From: Bacteroidales bacterium | Lineage (GTDB): Bacteria > Bacteroidota > Bacteroidia > Bacteroidales > VadinHA17 | Direction of reading: 5' to 3' | NCBI GenBank assembly: GCA_025358645.1 | Contig: JANYIW010000192.1 | Location: forward strand, 1-47,822 | Length of the DNA: 47,822 nt | Shown here: piece after piece, positions 25,773-34,819 of the stretch | Numbering within the stretch: the stretch's first letter is position 1 | Layout: each line of letters begins with the position of its first letter | Program-made: the position numbers and the translations under genes | The notes under the pieces: model-generated | Database searches by the model: none | Told to the model about the DNA's origin: nothing | Seen by the model: the letters and a program-made list of their open reading frames with translations, nothing else

Positions 25773-27776
25773 ATGAATTTAAAAGTATTCAGGACCTGCC
25801 TGTTAATCAGTTTTTTGATTTTTTTACCAATTGTCATATTTTGCCAACCTATTGATTCATTATCTTTCACGATAATATCGCGCCAGAGTTTTTACTCTTA
25901 TGAGAAGAGCGGTGAATTTCTTCTTCATATACCTGGTCCCTTTGTCAAAAAGCATTTATCAATCAGTCTTAATATCGGGGAGGAAATCATCGCTTCATGG
26001 AATGGGATACCTGGAAGAGATATTCTGAGATTGCCTTTTATGCTTAACATGATACCATCGGTTATTAAAGTTGAAGCAACGATCAAAGCCGCATCCAGCC
26101 CAGGATTAATATACATTGCAAAAACCGATCTGGTAGTTCTTTCCTATAAATCGAATGAAGTAAAGACCGACAGATTCACTGGGGGATTGATAGTAAACAG
26201 ACTTCCTTTTTTCCCATTTGGCTTTTATTGTTATTCACCTGTATTTCCATCAATGCCTGAAGAAGAGGTCGTAAAAGGATTTAATCTGATGTCGCCTTAT
26301 CAGAAGATAGATCCGGAAACTATTAATGAAAGAAAAGCCTATATGGATCGTTGTGCGGAACTGGGAATGAAGGTACATTATAACTTACTACCGGTATCTG
26401 GTGGCGGCGGTGTAGGATCGAAAATCGAAGGACTGAGCGATGAAGAAAAAAGAAAACGGCTGGTCGCTGAAATTATATCCTTCAGAGATCATCCTGCATT
26501 ACTTGGCTGGTATATCTCGGATGAACCAAATGGTAGAAACATAACACCCGACAAGCTTGTAGAGATTTACAAAACAGTTAAAGAAAATGATCCCTGGCAT
26601 CCGGTTTCAATTGTATTTATGGCGCCATTTATTACAGCAAAAAAATATTCCGATGCCCTCGATATTGTGATGGCAGACCCCTACCCTATACCTGATTATC
26701 CTGCAACAATGGCAGGGGATGTAGCCGGTCAGTTAAGGACTGAGTTTAAGGGGAAGAAGCCTTTCTGGATAGTACCTCAGGCCTTCGGAGGAGGTGAATT
26801 GTGGAGTCGCGAACCTACTATTCAGGAAGTTAGGTCGATGACATGGCAATCAATTATTAATGGTGCAACAGGGATTCAATACTTTGTACGCCAGGGCCTT
26901 AATTATTTTCCAAAATCAGCAGCAACATGGAGTGAGTGCGGAAGAATGGCAATAGAGGTAGCCGAGTTGACACCGTGGCTGCTATCTGACGAAGAGACTT
27001 TACCCGTAGATTCCTATTCCAGAAATGTTATTGTTACCTCCAGGATCCATAATGGGAAATTGATAATTATGGCAGTAAACAAGATAAATGAACCGGTCAG
27101 TACTTCCTTCAGAGTAACAGGGCTTTATAACGGACAAGCAAGAGTGTTATTTGAAAACCGAGTAGTTTCATTAAAAGGAGGAGTGATAACAGATCAACTT
27201 GCAGCCTTTGGATCACAGGTATATCTTATCAACATTAAACCTGAAAAGCAGATTTCAGATGGCTTAAATGCAAATCTCATTATTGACTCCGGGTTTGAAG
27301 ATCTCTCAGGTCCGGGATTGCCTTCAGCATGTTATGCAAGGCCGGGGGGTGATAGAGGCGCAACTTATTTTCTTGACACACGGGAATATTTTAAGGGTAA
27401 TCATTCCCTGAGGATTATAACCCCAAAAGAAAATAAAAGCCTGGCTATCAGATTCTTCCCATTCTCTGTAAAGGCTGGTGCATCTTATACAATATCTATC
27501 TGGGCAAAATCTGACCCGGAGCAAAGAAATTTCTCTGTAACAAACCAGGAAAAATCTCGTCTATATGTAAAAAAAGAAATACCTCAATATGTTGAAATAT
27601 TACTTGGTGAATTCGGACGGGCAAGATTTATTCCGGATAAGGAATGGAGACAATATGTAACATTTGTTACAATTCCGAATGATACTCTGGCTAAATTTAA
27701 AACAAACCTTATTCTAAAGATGCCAGGACAAGGTATTGGATGGTTTGATGAGGTGAAGGTGACGGAGGATAAATGA
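25773..27776 (+). CDS. Exported TIM-barrel glycoside hydrolase-like protein
   Basis: About 668 residues from the ATG at 25773 (MNLKVFRTCLLISFLIFLPI); starts at 25758 and 25674 are open but would place extra residues in front of the signal peptide. Signal cleavage is likely after IVIFCQ. The middle is a (beta/alpha)8 barrel of clan-A type with LLGWYISDEPNG, where the glutamate at about residue 251 is a candidate acid/base, and VMADPYPIP, PFWIVPQAFGG. A C-terminal jelly-roll from about residue 510 (LIIDSGFEDLSG, YFKGNHSLRI, WFDEVKV) looks like a carbohydrate-binding module. Substrate and GH family are not decided. It is divergent from the sensor kinase and 102 bases ahead of the GH127-like gene. 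Confidence 0.65.
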   Translation: MNLKVFRTCLLISFLIFLPIVIFCQPIDSLSFTIISRQSFYSYEKSGEFLLHIPGPFVKKHLSISLNIGEEIIASWNGIPGRDILRLPFMLNMIPSVIKVEATIKAASSPGLIYIAKTDLVVLSYKSNEVKTDRFTGGLIVNRLPFFPFGFYCYSPVFPSMPEEEVVKGFNLMSPYQKIDPETINERKAYMDRCAELGMKVHYNLLPVSGGGGVGSKIEGLSDEEKRKRLVAEIISFRDHPALLGWYISDEPNGRNITPDKLVEIYKTVKENDPWHPVSIVFMAPFITAKKYSDALDIVMADPYPIPDYPATMAGDVAGQLRTEFKGKKPFWIVPQAFGGGELWSREPTIQEVRSMTWQSIINGATGIQYFVRQGLNYFPKSAATWSECGRMAIEVAELTPWLLSDEETLPVDSYSRNVIVTSRIHNGKLIIMAVNKINEPVSTSFRVTGLYNGQARVLFENRVVSLKGGVITDQLAAFGSQVYLINIKPEKQISDGLNANLIIDSGFEDLSGPGLPSACYARPGGDRGATYFLDTREYFKGNHSLRIITPKENKSLAIRFFPFSVKAGASYTISIWAKSDPEQRNFSVTNQEKSRLYVKKEIPQYVEILLGEFGRARFIPDKEWRQYVTFVTIPNDTLAKFKTNLILKMPGQGIGWFDEVKVTEDK

Positions 27777-27814
27777 GGTATGAGGTATGAGGCGTGAGGA
27801 GTGAGGTGTGAGGA
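27773..27814 (+). repeat. Six-copy heptamer repeat overlapping a stop codon
   Basis: Units ATGAGGT, ATGAGGC, GTGAGGA, GTGAGGT, GTGAGGA and GTGAGGT, followed by a related partial copy. The first unit begins one base before the TGA stop (27774-27776) of the hydrolase gene. Confidence 0.88.
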
Positions 27815-27878
27815 GTGAGGTGTGAATAATTAAACCTGATTTTAACGATAAAATTTAACTAAACAGAATAAACCAACC

Positions 27879-29978
27879 ATGTTAAAAAACCTTATTAAAA
27901 CAGCTGTCAGACATATATATTTATTTCTGATTCTTCTTATTTCATCCTTGATTTTTAACAGTTGTGGTAAAACTGATGTCAATAGCAACTACAAAGGGAA
28001 CCCGGCAACATTACATCATAATGCTTACATAAAGCTACCGCTGGGAACAGTGAAACCATCGGGCTGGTTAAAGTCACAGTTAGAGAATCAGGCAGCAGGT
28101 CTGACTGGAAATCTTGACGATTTCTGGCCCGACCTGGTTAATTCATCATGGCGTGGCGGTAGCGGAGAAGCATGGGAAAGAGGCCCTTATTATCTCGATG
28201 GACTGGTTCCCCTGGCATATCTTCTGAATGATGACCATCTTATCAATAAAGTAAAAACATGGATTGAACCAATTCTTGCAAGCAGCAGTGATACAGGCTG
28301 GTATGGGCCTGCCAAGAACAAGGACCGATGGCCGCTTGCTGTTGCAAACAAAGTACTGATGCAATATTACGAAGCAACCAGCGACAAGAGGGCTATAGAT
28401 GTTTTGACAAGGTACTTCAGATATCTGCACGACTCGCCACCCGACTGGCCCGATAAAGATTGGCGTGGAGTTCGCGCTATGGAAAACGCGGTAACAGGTT
28501 ATTGGTTGTACAGGCAGACAAGAGAACCATGGATTCTTGAAACAATTGCTTCGATTCAGAAAAACAGCTCTGACTGGACAACCTATTATGAAAAATTTCC
28601 ATGGGATTCAGCTGCATCAGCAGATAAAAAGATACCACTTAACTGGGGAGCGGATGGCTTGACAGCACATGTTGTAAATAATGCGATGGCAATAAAGTAC
28701 CCTGGTTTATGGTATCAGCAATCAAAGGATGAGAGATTTAAGAAAGCAGTATTTTCAGGCATTGAAAAGTATGACCTTAACCACGGACAGGCAGGTGGAA
28801 GATTTTCAGGAGATGAGCATCTCTCTGGTAAAAACCCAGGCCATGGAACTGAGTTATGCTCAGTTGTGGAGTATATGTTTTCACTCGAGGAACTTTATGA
28901 GATCCTTGGTGACAATACATTGGCTGACAGACTTGAACTTCTTGCATATAATTCGCTACCAGGAACAACTACTCCCGATCTTTGGGCACATCAATATGAT
29001 CAGCAGGCTAACCAGGTTTTGGTCTCAGCAGCAAAAAGAGACTGGAGCACTAACGGGGATTACTCCAATATTTATGGCCTTATGCCAAACTTCGCATGCT
29101 GCCTGGCAAATATGCACCAGGGATGGCCCAAGTTTATAGAAAGTATGTGGATGGCAACTAATGACAATGGTTTGGCTCTTGTAGCTTACGGACCATCAAT
29201 TGTTAAAGTGAAAGTAGCAAACGGGAAAGAGGTGATAGTTTCTGAAGAGACAAACTATCCATTTAACGGATCTGTCAGGATTACAATTAATACAGAGAAG
29301 GCAGTCACATTCCCGATTGATCTGAGGATTCCCGGATGGGCCGATTCGGTTACTGTGAGATTCAAAGGTAAGATAGTTAAAGTAAAAAACATTTCGACTT
29401 ATAAAATTAAGGAGAGATGGAAGAACGGTGATCAGATTCTTGTGGAATTGCCAATGTCACTTCGGGTTGAGAAGCGTTACAATAATTCATTAGCCCTTTT
29501 GCGTGGCCCGGTCTATTTTTCACTACGTATTGATAAAGAATATAAAAGTGTGAAAATAAACTATGATAATTATAGTTTCAAAGGAAGCGTGGATTGGGAG
29601 ATCATTCCAAAGAGTGACTGGAACTATGGATTACTTATTAATGAAGCAAATATCATGAGGGGAATAAAAGTGACTGAGAATCCGGTCAGCAAATATCCTT
29701 TTTCAGACAAGGGGGATATGATCTGGTCAGCTGATTCAGGAAAATATTCAAGATGGACACAGGATGCACCAGTCGTAATTACAGCGAGAGGTATGAAAAT
29801 TTCATCGTGGGCCATTAAGAATAATTCCGCTGATGTTCCACCATTAAGTCCTGTAAAACCTGAAGGAGACATTGAAAAAATCACACTTGTTCCTTACGGA
29901 TGTGCAAGGTTGCGGATTACTGAATTTCCGATTATGGATATTATGTTAATGGAAGATATATTTAAACCTGGGAAATGA
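27879..29978 (+). CDS. DUF1680/GH127-like lipoprotein (beta-L-arabinofuranosidase type)
   Basis: A 699-residue exported lipoprotein: signal and lipobox LIFNSCGK near residue 30. The body is an (alpha/alpha)6 barrel of the DUF1680 family. Zinc and catalytic residues known for the Bifidobacterium enzyme HypBA1 have counterparts here: E325 and C327 in GTELCSVVE, and C407 and C408 in NFACCLANMHQ. C407 corresponds to the nucleophile and E313 is near the acid/base region. The spacing from 325 to 407 agrees with the family. It probably removes arabinofuranose or a related sugar from plant-type or microbial glycans. Its 3' end overlaps the convergent aminopeptidase gene by 17 bases. Confidence 0.9.
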   Translation: MLKNLIKTAVRHIYLFLILLISSLIFNSCGKTDVNSNYKGNPATLHHNAYIKLPLGTVKPSGWLKSQLENQAAGLTGNLDDFWPDLVNSSWRGGSGEAWERGPYYLDGLVPLAYLLNDDHLINKVKTWIEPILASSSDTGWYGPAKNKDRWPLAVANKVLMQYYEATSDKRAIDVLTRYFRYLHDSPPDWPDKDWRGVRAMENAVTGYWLYRQTREPWILETIASIQKNSSDWTTYYEKFPWDSAASADKKIPLNWGADGLTAHVVNNAMAIKYPGLWYQQSKDERFKKAVFSGIEKYDLNHGQAGGRFSGDEHLSGKNPGHGTELCSVVEYMFSLEELYEILGDNTLADRLELLAYNSLPGTTTPDLWAHQYDQQANQVLVSAAKRDWSTNGDYSNIYGLMPNFACCLANMHQGWPKFIESMWMATNDNGLALVAYGPSIVKVKVANGKEVIVSEETNYPFNGSVRITINTEKAVTFPIDLRIPGWADSVTVRFKGKIVKVKNISTYKIKERWKNGDQILVELPMSLRVEKRYNNSLALLRGPVYFSLRIDKEYKSVKINYDNYSFKGSVDWEIIPKSDWNYGLLINEANIMRGIKVTENPVSKYPFSDKGDMIWSADSGKYSRWTQDAPVVITARGMKISSWAIKNNSADVPPLSPVKPEGDIEKITLVPYGCARLRITEFPIMDIMLMEDIFKPGK

Positions 29979-31761
29979 TCTTTGTTTTTTCTTCCAGCCA
30001 AAGCCTTTCTTCTGCTAAAAGAAAAGGGCTTATTTTATCATAAACTTCAGCATGATATGAATTGAGCCAGTCTATTTCTTTTTGATCAAGTAACGAAATG
30101 TCGATCATAGATTTATCTATATAACAAAGTGAGACAGTATCAAATTTCAGAAACCTCCCGAATTCTGTCTCTTTGTCCTCACGACAGAGTATCAGGTTCT
30201 CTATTCTGATACCGTATTCACCTTCCCTGTAAATTGCAGGTTCATCTGAAATCAGCATGCCAGGTTCGAGAACAGTTTCTGGGTCTGTCCCTGATCCCTG
30301 ACCAATATTCTGCGGACCTTCGTGGACATTGAGGCAGAAGCCAACACCATGGCCCGTTCCATGACCATAATTCAGGCCAGCCTCCCATAATGCTTTTCGC
30401 GCTAAAAGATCAATCTGATAACCCCTGGTTCCTGCAGGAAATCTGACGAGTGCAAGGTTTATTGTCCCTTTCAGCACCAAAGAAAAGTCTCGTTTTTGCC
30501 TGTCAGACGGTTTTCCGATTCCAATAGTCCGGGTAATATCTGTTGTCCCATCAAGATACTGACCACCTGAATCAACCAGAAGAATCCCTTCTTTACCTAT
30601 TACAATATCTGATTCGGTGGTTGGCGAATAATGTGGCAATGCACCATGTTCGTTATATGCAACTATAATTGAGAAACTGGGTCCTAAATAGTTTTCATTT
30701 TCAGACCTCAGGCTTTTTAGTTTCTCACCAATGGAAAGTTCTGATACCAGATCTGAACCTGAATTCTGCTCAAACCAATAGAAGAACTTAGTCAGAGCCA
30801 CGCCATCCTTAACCATCACATGCCTTATGCTATCAATCTCTACTATATTTTTAATGGCTTTAAGACGAGTTGTAATTGTCAGGTCCTCAATTATTTTCAT
30901 CCCATACGGGATTGAATTAAAAAGACTTGAAGATGTGGTAACCGGATTGAGAAGTATTGTGGAATCTGAGGACAGAGAAGATAAAATCCCGGCAGTTTCC
31001 TCATAAGGCAACAGCACAATTTCAAGTCTGTCAAATTCTGAAGCAAGCTTTAAGGGGATCTTACTTTCGTCTGTAAATAACAGAATCTGTTCTTCACCTA
31101 CAATTGCAAAAGATATCAGCAAAGGGCTGTATTTAATATCGCTGCCTCTGATATTAAGCAACCACATAATATCATCAAGTGACGTAAGAAGGTGATAATC
31201 AGCTTCTTTTATTTTCATTTGTTCCCTGACTTCAGTTATCTTTACGGAGCGTTCCTTCCCGCAGAACTGTGTTGAATGATCAAAGGCGAGTGAGCAGGGT
31301 ATTGGAGGGCGGTCTGTCCAAAGTTCTGATATCAGATCGCAATTAAAATCGAATGATATGTTTTTTCCTTCAAGTGTCTTTTCAATACTCCTTGTCTGTT
31401 TAATCGAAAAAATTCTGCCATCAAGTGCAATTTTGCTTCCGGGATTTAGATTGTCAGTTAGCCAACTTATGAAATCTTTCTTTTCAGAAACAGATGGTTT
31501 CATAAGGACAAAACCTGAACCAGGTAGCTGGCTCTCTGCCTGTATAAAGTATCTGGAGTCAGTCCATAATCCTGCAAATGAATCAGTTATAACAACTGTT
31601 GCTGCGGATCCCGTAAATCCTGTAAGCCAGGCAATAAGTTGCCAATGATCAGGAACATATTCTCCGAGATGTGGATCTGTAGAAGGCACTATGTATGCGG
31701 TAATGCTATTCTCTTTCATTATTGCCTGGAGAAGAGCCAGATTTTCAGTGAAAGAGCTCAT
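29962..31761 (-). CDS. pepP: Aminopeptidase P (Xaa-Pro aminopeptidase, M24B)
   Basis: A 599-residue cytoplasmic metallopeptidase that releases N-terminal residues before proline. Two creatinase-like N-terminal domains lead to the pita-bread domain with its two-metal site. The residues are visible in LLVDSGGQYLDGTTDITRTI (two Asp), GHGTGHGVGFCLNVHEGP (His), ISDEPAIY (Glu) and YGIRIENLILC (Glu). This is the long, three-domain form, longer than E. coli PepP. Its ATG overlaps the stop of pntB as ATGA, so it is translationally coupled to the transhydrogenase operon. Confidence 0.94.
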   Translation of the reverse strand: MSSFTENLALLQAIMKENSITAYIVPSTDPHLGEYVPDHWQLIAWLTGFTGSAATVVITDSFAGLWTDSRYFIQAESQLPGSGFVLMKPSVSEKKDFISWLTDNLNPGSKIALDGRIFSIKQTRSIEKTLEGKNISFDFNCDLISELWTDRPPIPCSLAFDHSTQFCGKERSVKITEVREQMKIKEADYHLLTSLDDIMWLLNIRGSDIKYSPLLISFAIVGEEQILLFTDESKIPLKLASEFDRLEIVLLPYEETAGILSSLSSDSTILLNPVTTSSSLFNSIPYGMKIIEDLTITTRLKAIKNIVEIDSIRHVMVKDGVALTKFFYWFEQNSGSDLVSELSIGEKLKSLRSENENYLGPSFSIIVAYNEHGALPHYSPTTESDIVIGKEGILLVDSGGQYLDGTTDITRTIGIGKPSDRQKRDFSLVLKGTINLALVRFPAGTRGYQIDLLARKALWEAGLNYGHGTGHGVGFCLNVHEGPQNIGQGSGTDPETVLEPGMLISDEPAIYREGEYGIRIENLILCREDKETEFGRFLKFDTVSLCYIDKSMIDISLLDQKEIDWLNSYHAEVYDKISPFLLAEERLWLEEKTKIISQV

Positions 31762-33194
31762 AAACTTTTAACCTCATTTACCAGGTTCTGAAGAGTGGTT
31801 TTTGCATCACCGAATAACATTCTTGTCTTATCATTGAAGAACAGCATATTTTCGATGGCTGCATAACCTTTACCCATTCCGCGTTTCATAACAATGATAT
31901 TTTTGGCATCGCGTGCTTTGATTATCGGCATTCCGTAAATCGGGCTTGAGGGATCATCTTCAGCTGCCGGATTAACGACATCGTTTGCACCAATTACTAC
32001 AAGGACATCAGTATTTGGAAGATCGGGATTAATCTCTTCGCTTTCAATAAGCTGTTCATAAGGTACATCTGCCTCTGCAAGCAATACATTCATGTGCCCG
32101 GGCATACGTCCTGCAACAGGGTGAATAGCGTATTTGACTTCTACTCCTTTCTCTTCCAGGAGCTTATCTAATTCATGACAGATATGTTGAGCCTGTGCCA
32201 CAGCAAGTCCGTAACCAGGAACAATAACCACTTTTTTCGAATAGCTAAGTAGTACAGCTGCATCTGTGATTGATATCTCTTTCACTGATCCGGCGACAGC
32301 TACTTCAGACTTCCCACCTCCACCAAACACACCAACAATTACATTAAGCAAAGACCTGTTCATTGCTTTACACATAAGAATAGTCAGAATTGTCCCGGCT
32401 GATCCGACCAGGATACCTGCTGTTAACATGGCCTGGTTATTATAGAGAAATCCGCCCATTGCAGCAGCTATTCCTGTAAATGAGTTCAAAAGTGAGATAA
32501 CCACAGGCATATCGGCGCCACCTATTGGCATAACGAACAGAACACCATATATAACAGCAATTACGAACATTATATATATTAACGGAGTAAGTTCGCTACT
32601 TGCCTGTACATGGCGGGTCATAATATAAATTATAAACCCGAAGAGTACAGCGAGAATTGTCAGATTCACATACTTCATGGCTTTTATGCGCATATCACCA
32701 ATCCAGCCATCTAGCTTTCCAAAAGCGATCATACTCCCCGCCCAGGAAACTGTTCCAATCATAAGTGCGAGAAGGATTGCAAGTACATGGCCGTTTGCCA
32801 TACCGCTTTTTGCAATAAGCTCTGGACTCACATGCGGAAATTCCATCATTGCGATAAGAGCTGCAGCTCCACCACCCATGCCATTAAAGAATGAAACAAG
32901 CTGTGGCATAGCTGTCATTTTAACCCGCTTTGCAATAACCCATCCTATAACCGTACCAATTCCTATTGCAGTCAGAATGAGGCCGATATTACCAATCGGC
33001 TTTCCATCTTTTTGATGTAACAGTATTGTAGCAATTATTGCCAGTCCCATGCCAAAAGCTGCAAGAGCATTACCCCGGCGGGCTGTAAGCGGATGACTTA
33101 ACATTTTTAATCCTAAAATAAACAGTACTGAGGCAATAATATAAGTAATTTCTAATATTGATATACCGATATGAAGTTGAGCTAGTTGGTTCAT
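31758..33194 (-). CDS. pntB: NAD(P) transhydrogenase subunit beta
   Basis: A 478-residue membrane protein: many hydrophobic segments in the first 290 residues and a C-terminal NADP-binding domain III with VVIVPGYGLAVAQAQH, MPGHMNVLLAEADVPY, IGANDVVNPAAEDDP and MKRGMGKGYAAIEN. Together with PntAA and PntAB it forms the proton-translocating enzyme that exchanges a hydride between NADH and NADP+. The order pntAA-pntAB-pntB, on the minus strand, has short gaps (8 and 5 bases). Its TGA overlaps the pepP start. Confidence 0.97.
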   Translation of the reverse strand: MNQLAQLHIGISILEITYIIASVLFILGLKMLSHPLTARRGNALAAFGMGLAIIATILLHQKDGKPIGNIGLILTAIGIGTVIGWVIAKRVKMTAMPQLVSFFNGMGGGAAALIAMMEFPHVSPELIAKSGMANGHVLAILLALMIGTVSWAGSMIAFGKLDGWIGDMRIKAMKYVNLTILAVLFGFIIYIMTRHVQASSELTPLIYIMFVIAVIYGVLFVMPIGGADMPVVISLLNSFTGIAAAMGGFLYNNQAMLTAGILVGSAGTILTILMCKAMNRSLLNVIVGVFGGGGKSEVAVAGSVKEISITDAAVLLSYSKKVVIVPGYGLAVAQAQHICHELDKLLEEKGVEVKYAIHPVAGRMPGHMNVLLAEADVPYEQLIESEEINPDLPNTDVLVVIGANDVVNPAAEDDPSSPIYGMPIIKARDAKNIIVMKRGMGKGYAAIENMLFFNDKTRMLFGDAKTTLQNLVNEVKSL

Positions 33195-33199
33195 GGTTA

Positions 33200-33502
33200 C
33201 TACTTTCTTTTCTTAAACATTTCCAGCATCCTGTCAGTAACAACAAACCCTCCCACTACATTAAGCGTGCCGAGTACCACTGCAAGAAATCCCAATATCA
33301 TCGATCCGGTAGTTTCAGCATGCCCCATAACTATTATCGCACCGATGATCACTGCTCCATGTATTGCATTGGCACCCGACATAAGAGGTGTATGGAGAAT
33401 AGCTGGAACATGGCTGATAACTTCGATACCAAGAAAGACAGAGAGGATCACAATGAAAATTGTCTCCCTGTGCAGCAAGAAAAATCCCGTAATATTTTCC
33501 AT
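33200..33502 (-). CDS. pntAB: NAD(P) transhydrogenase subunit alpha, membrane part
   Basis: A 100-residue membrane protein with three to four hydrophobic segments, corresponding to the C-terminal (alpha2) part of PntA in organisms where the alpha chain is split. FLGIEVISHVPAILHTPLMSGANAIHG is the characteristic stretch. It lies 5 bases before pntB and 8 bases after pntAA. Confidence 0.95.
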   Translation of the reverse strand: MENITGFFLLHRETIFIVILSVFLGIEVISHVPAILHTPLMSGANAIHGAVIIGAIIVMGHAETTGSMILGFLAVVLGTLNVVGGFVVTDRMLEMFKKRK

Positions 33503-33510
33503 GATATATT

Positions 33511-34641
33511 TTATTTTATATTTAACATTTGCTTAACTCTCTGACTGACATACTTCTTAGCATGAACGGCAGTCGTGCCATTTATTATATCATCCTGCAA
33601 ATTAAGAATGAGCCTGGCATCCTTATTTACCATTATCTTAAGAAGGTTTATGACATTGCACCCAAACATCTTGCTGGCATCAGATGGCATTTCGGATGGA
33701 TAGTCTGATTTTCCTATAATATTGACTCCGTTCACTATTATATTTTCCCCATTCTGAGTCAACTCACAGTTGCCCCCTGTTGAAGCTGCGAGATCAATAA
33801 TAACCGATCCGGGTTTCATTGAATGAACTGTCTCTTTCTGCAAAAGGACAGGAGCTTTCCTTCCCGGTATCTGAGCAGTAGCAATTACAACATCAGCTGC
33901 GATTGCGCGTTGTTGGATTAGTTCCTGTTGTTTCCTTTTAAACTCTTCTGTTTGTTCTATAGCATATCCACCTGCTGCTATATCTTCCCGGGCTCCTTCA
34001 ACTTCAATGAATTTACCGCCCAAACTCTTTACTTCCTCTTTTACTGCAGATCTTACGTCGAACACTTCAACGATTGCTCCAAGTTTCCTTGCAATAGCAA
34101 TAGCCTGTAATCCGGCAACTCCCGCACCTAAAATAAGAACGCGGGATGGTTTGATTGTTCCGGCTGCCGACATGAACATAGGGAAGAATCTTGGCAATAG
34201 TGACGCAGCCGCAAGTACAGCTTTGTAACCTGAAACAGTAGCCATAGATGAGAGGATATCCATTGACTGTGCTCTGGTTGTTCTTGGAATCAGATCAAGT
34301 GCAAGAACTGACAAACCACGAAGACGTGCTTTTTCGAGCCAGTTGCTGTTCACAACCGGATTAAGTACAGAACATAATATCTGTCCTTCTTTAAAAGAAT
34401 TGATATCATCTTCAACAGGAGGATTGATGGAAAGCAACATTTCAGCTTCAGAAATTACCTCTTTTCGTTCACATATCCTGGCTCCGGCTGCCTGGTAAGA
34501 CAAGTCTGAAGCAAAAGCCCGTTCTCCTGCATTAATCTCAACCAGCACATCGATGCCCATCTTTTTCAAAGCAACAACTTCGGAAGGAAGGATAGCAACC
34601 CTGTTTTCATTTCCCGTTTCTTTGAGTACACCTAATGTCAT
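33511..34641 (-). CDS. pntAA: NAD(P) transhydrogenase subunit alpha, soluble NAD-binding part
   Basis: A 376-residue soluble domain I, related to alanine dehydrogenase. The N-terminal MTLGVLKETGNENRVAILP and the NAD-binding VLILGAGVAGLQAIAIARKLGAIVEVFD motif near residue 170 are typical. It binds NAD(H) on the cytoplasmic side of the complex. The alpha chain is split into this protein and PntAB, as in many bacteria. It is the first gene of the pnt-pepP operon; I found no exact promoter box in the 178 bases upstream. Confidence 0.96.
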   Translation of the reverse strand: MTLGVLKETGNENRVAILPSEVVALKKMGIDVLVEINAGERAFASDLSYQAAGARICERKEVISEAEMLLSINPPVEDDINSFKEGQILCSVLNPVVNSNWLEKARLRGLSVLALDLIPRTTRAQSMDILSSMATVSGYKAVLAAASLLPRFFPMFMSAAGTIKPSRVLILGAGVAGLQAIAIARKLGAIVEVFDVRSAVKEEVKSLGGKFIEVEGAREDIAAGGYAIEQTEEFKRKQQELIQQRAIAADVVIATAQIPGRKAPVLLQKETVHSMKPGSVIIDLAASTGGNCELTQNGENIIVNGVNIIGKSDYPSEMPSDASKMFGCNVINLLKIMVNKDARLILNLQDDIINGTTAVHAKKYVSQRVKQMLNIK

Positions 34642-34819
34642 AAGTTTGGAGTTTGTAGTGCCTAAAGTTTTGATCAGAATTTGGTTACCAATATAATAAA
34701 CAAAAAGCTATCCTGACCTGAATGCTGATCAAAAATGAACTCAATGACTAAACTTATTCAATTTAACTTCAGGAATCATCATTTCTCCAGGGAATATTAC
34801 AAGCTTGTACAAGTGATTA

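Noticed and set aside
28729-29139. 136-codon frame inside the GH127-like gene
   Set aside because: Out-of-frame shadow on the same strand; the GH127 frame carries the zinc ligands.
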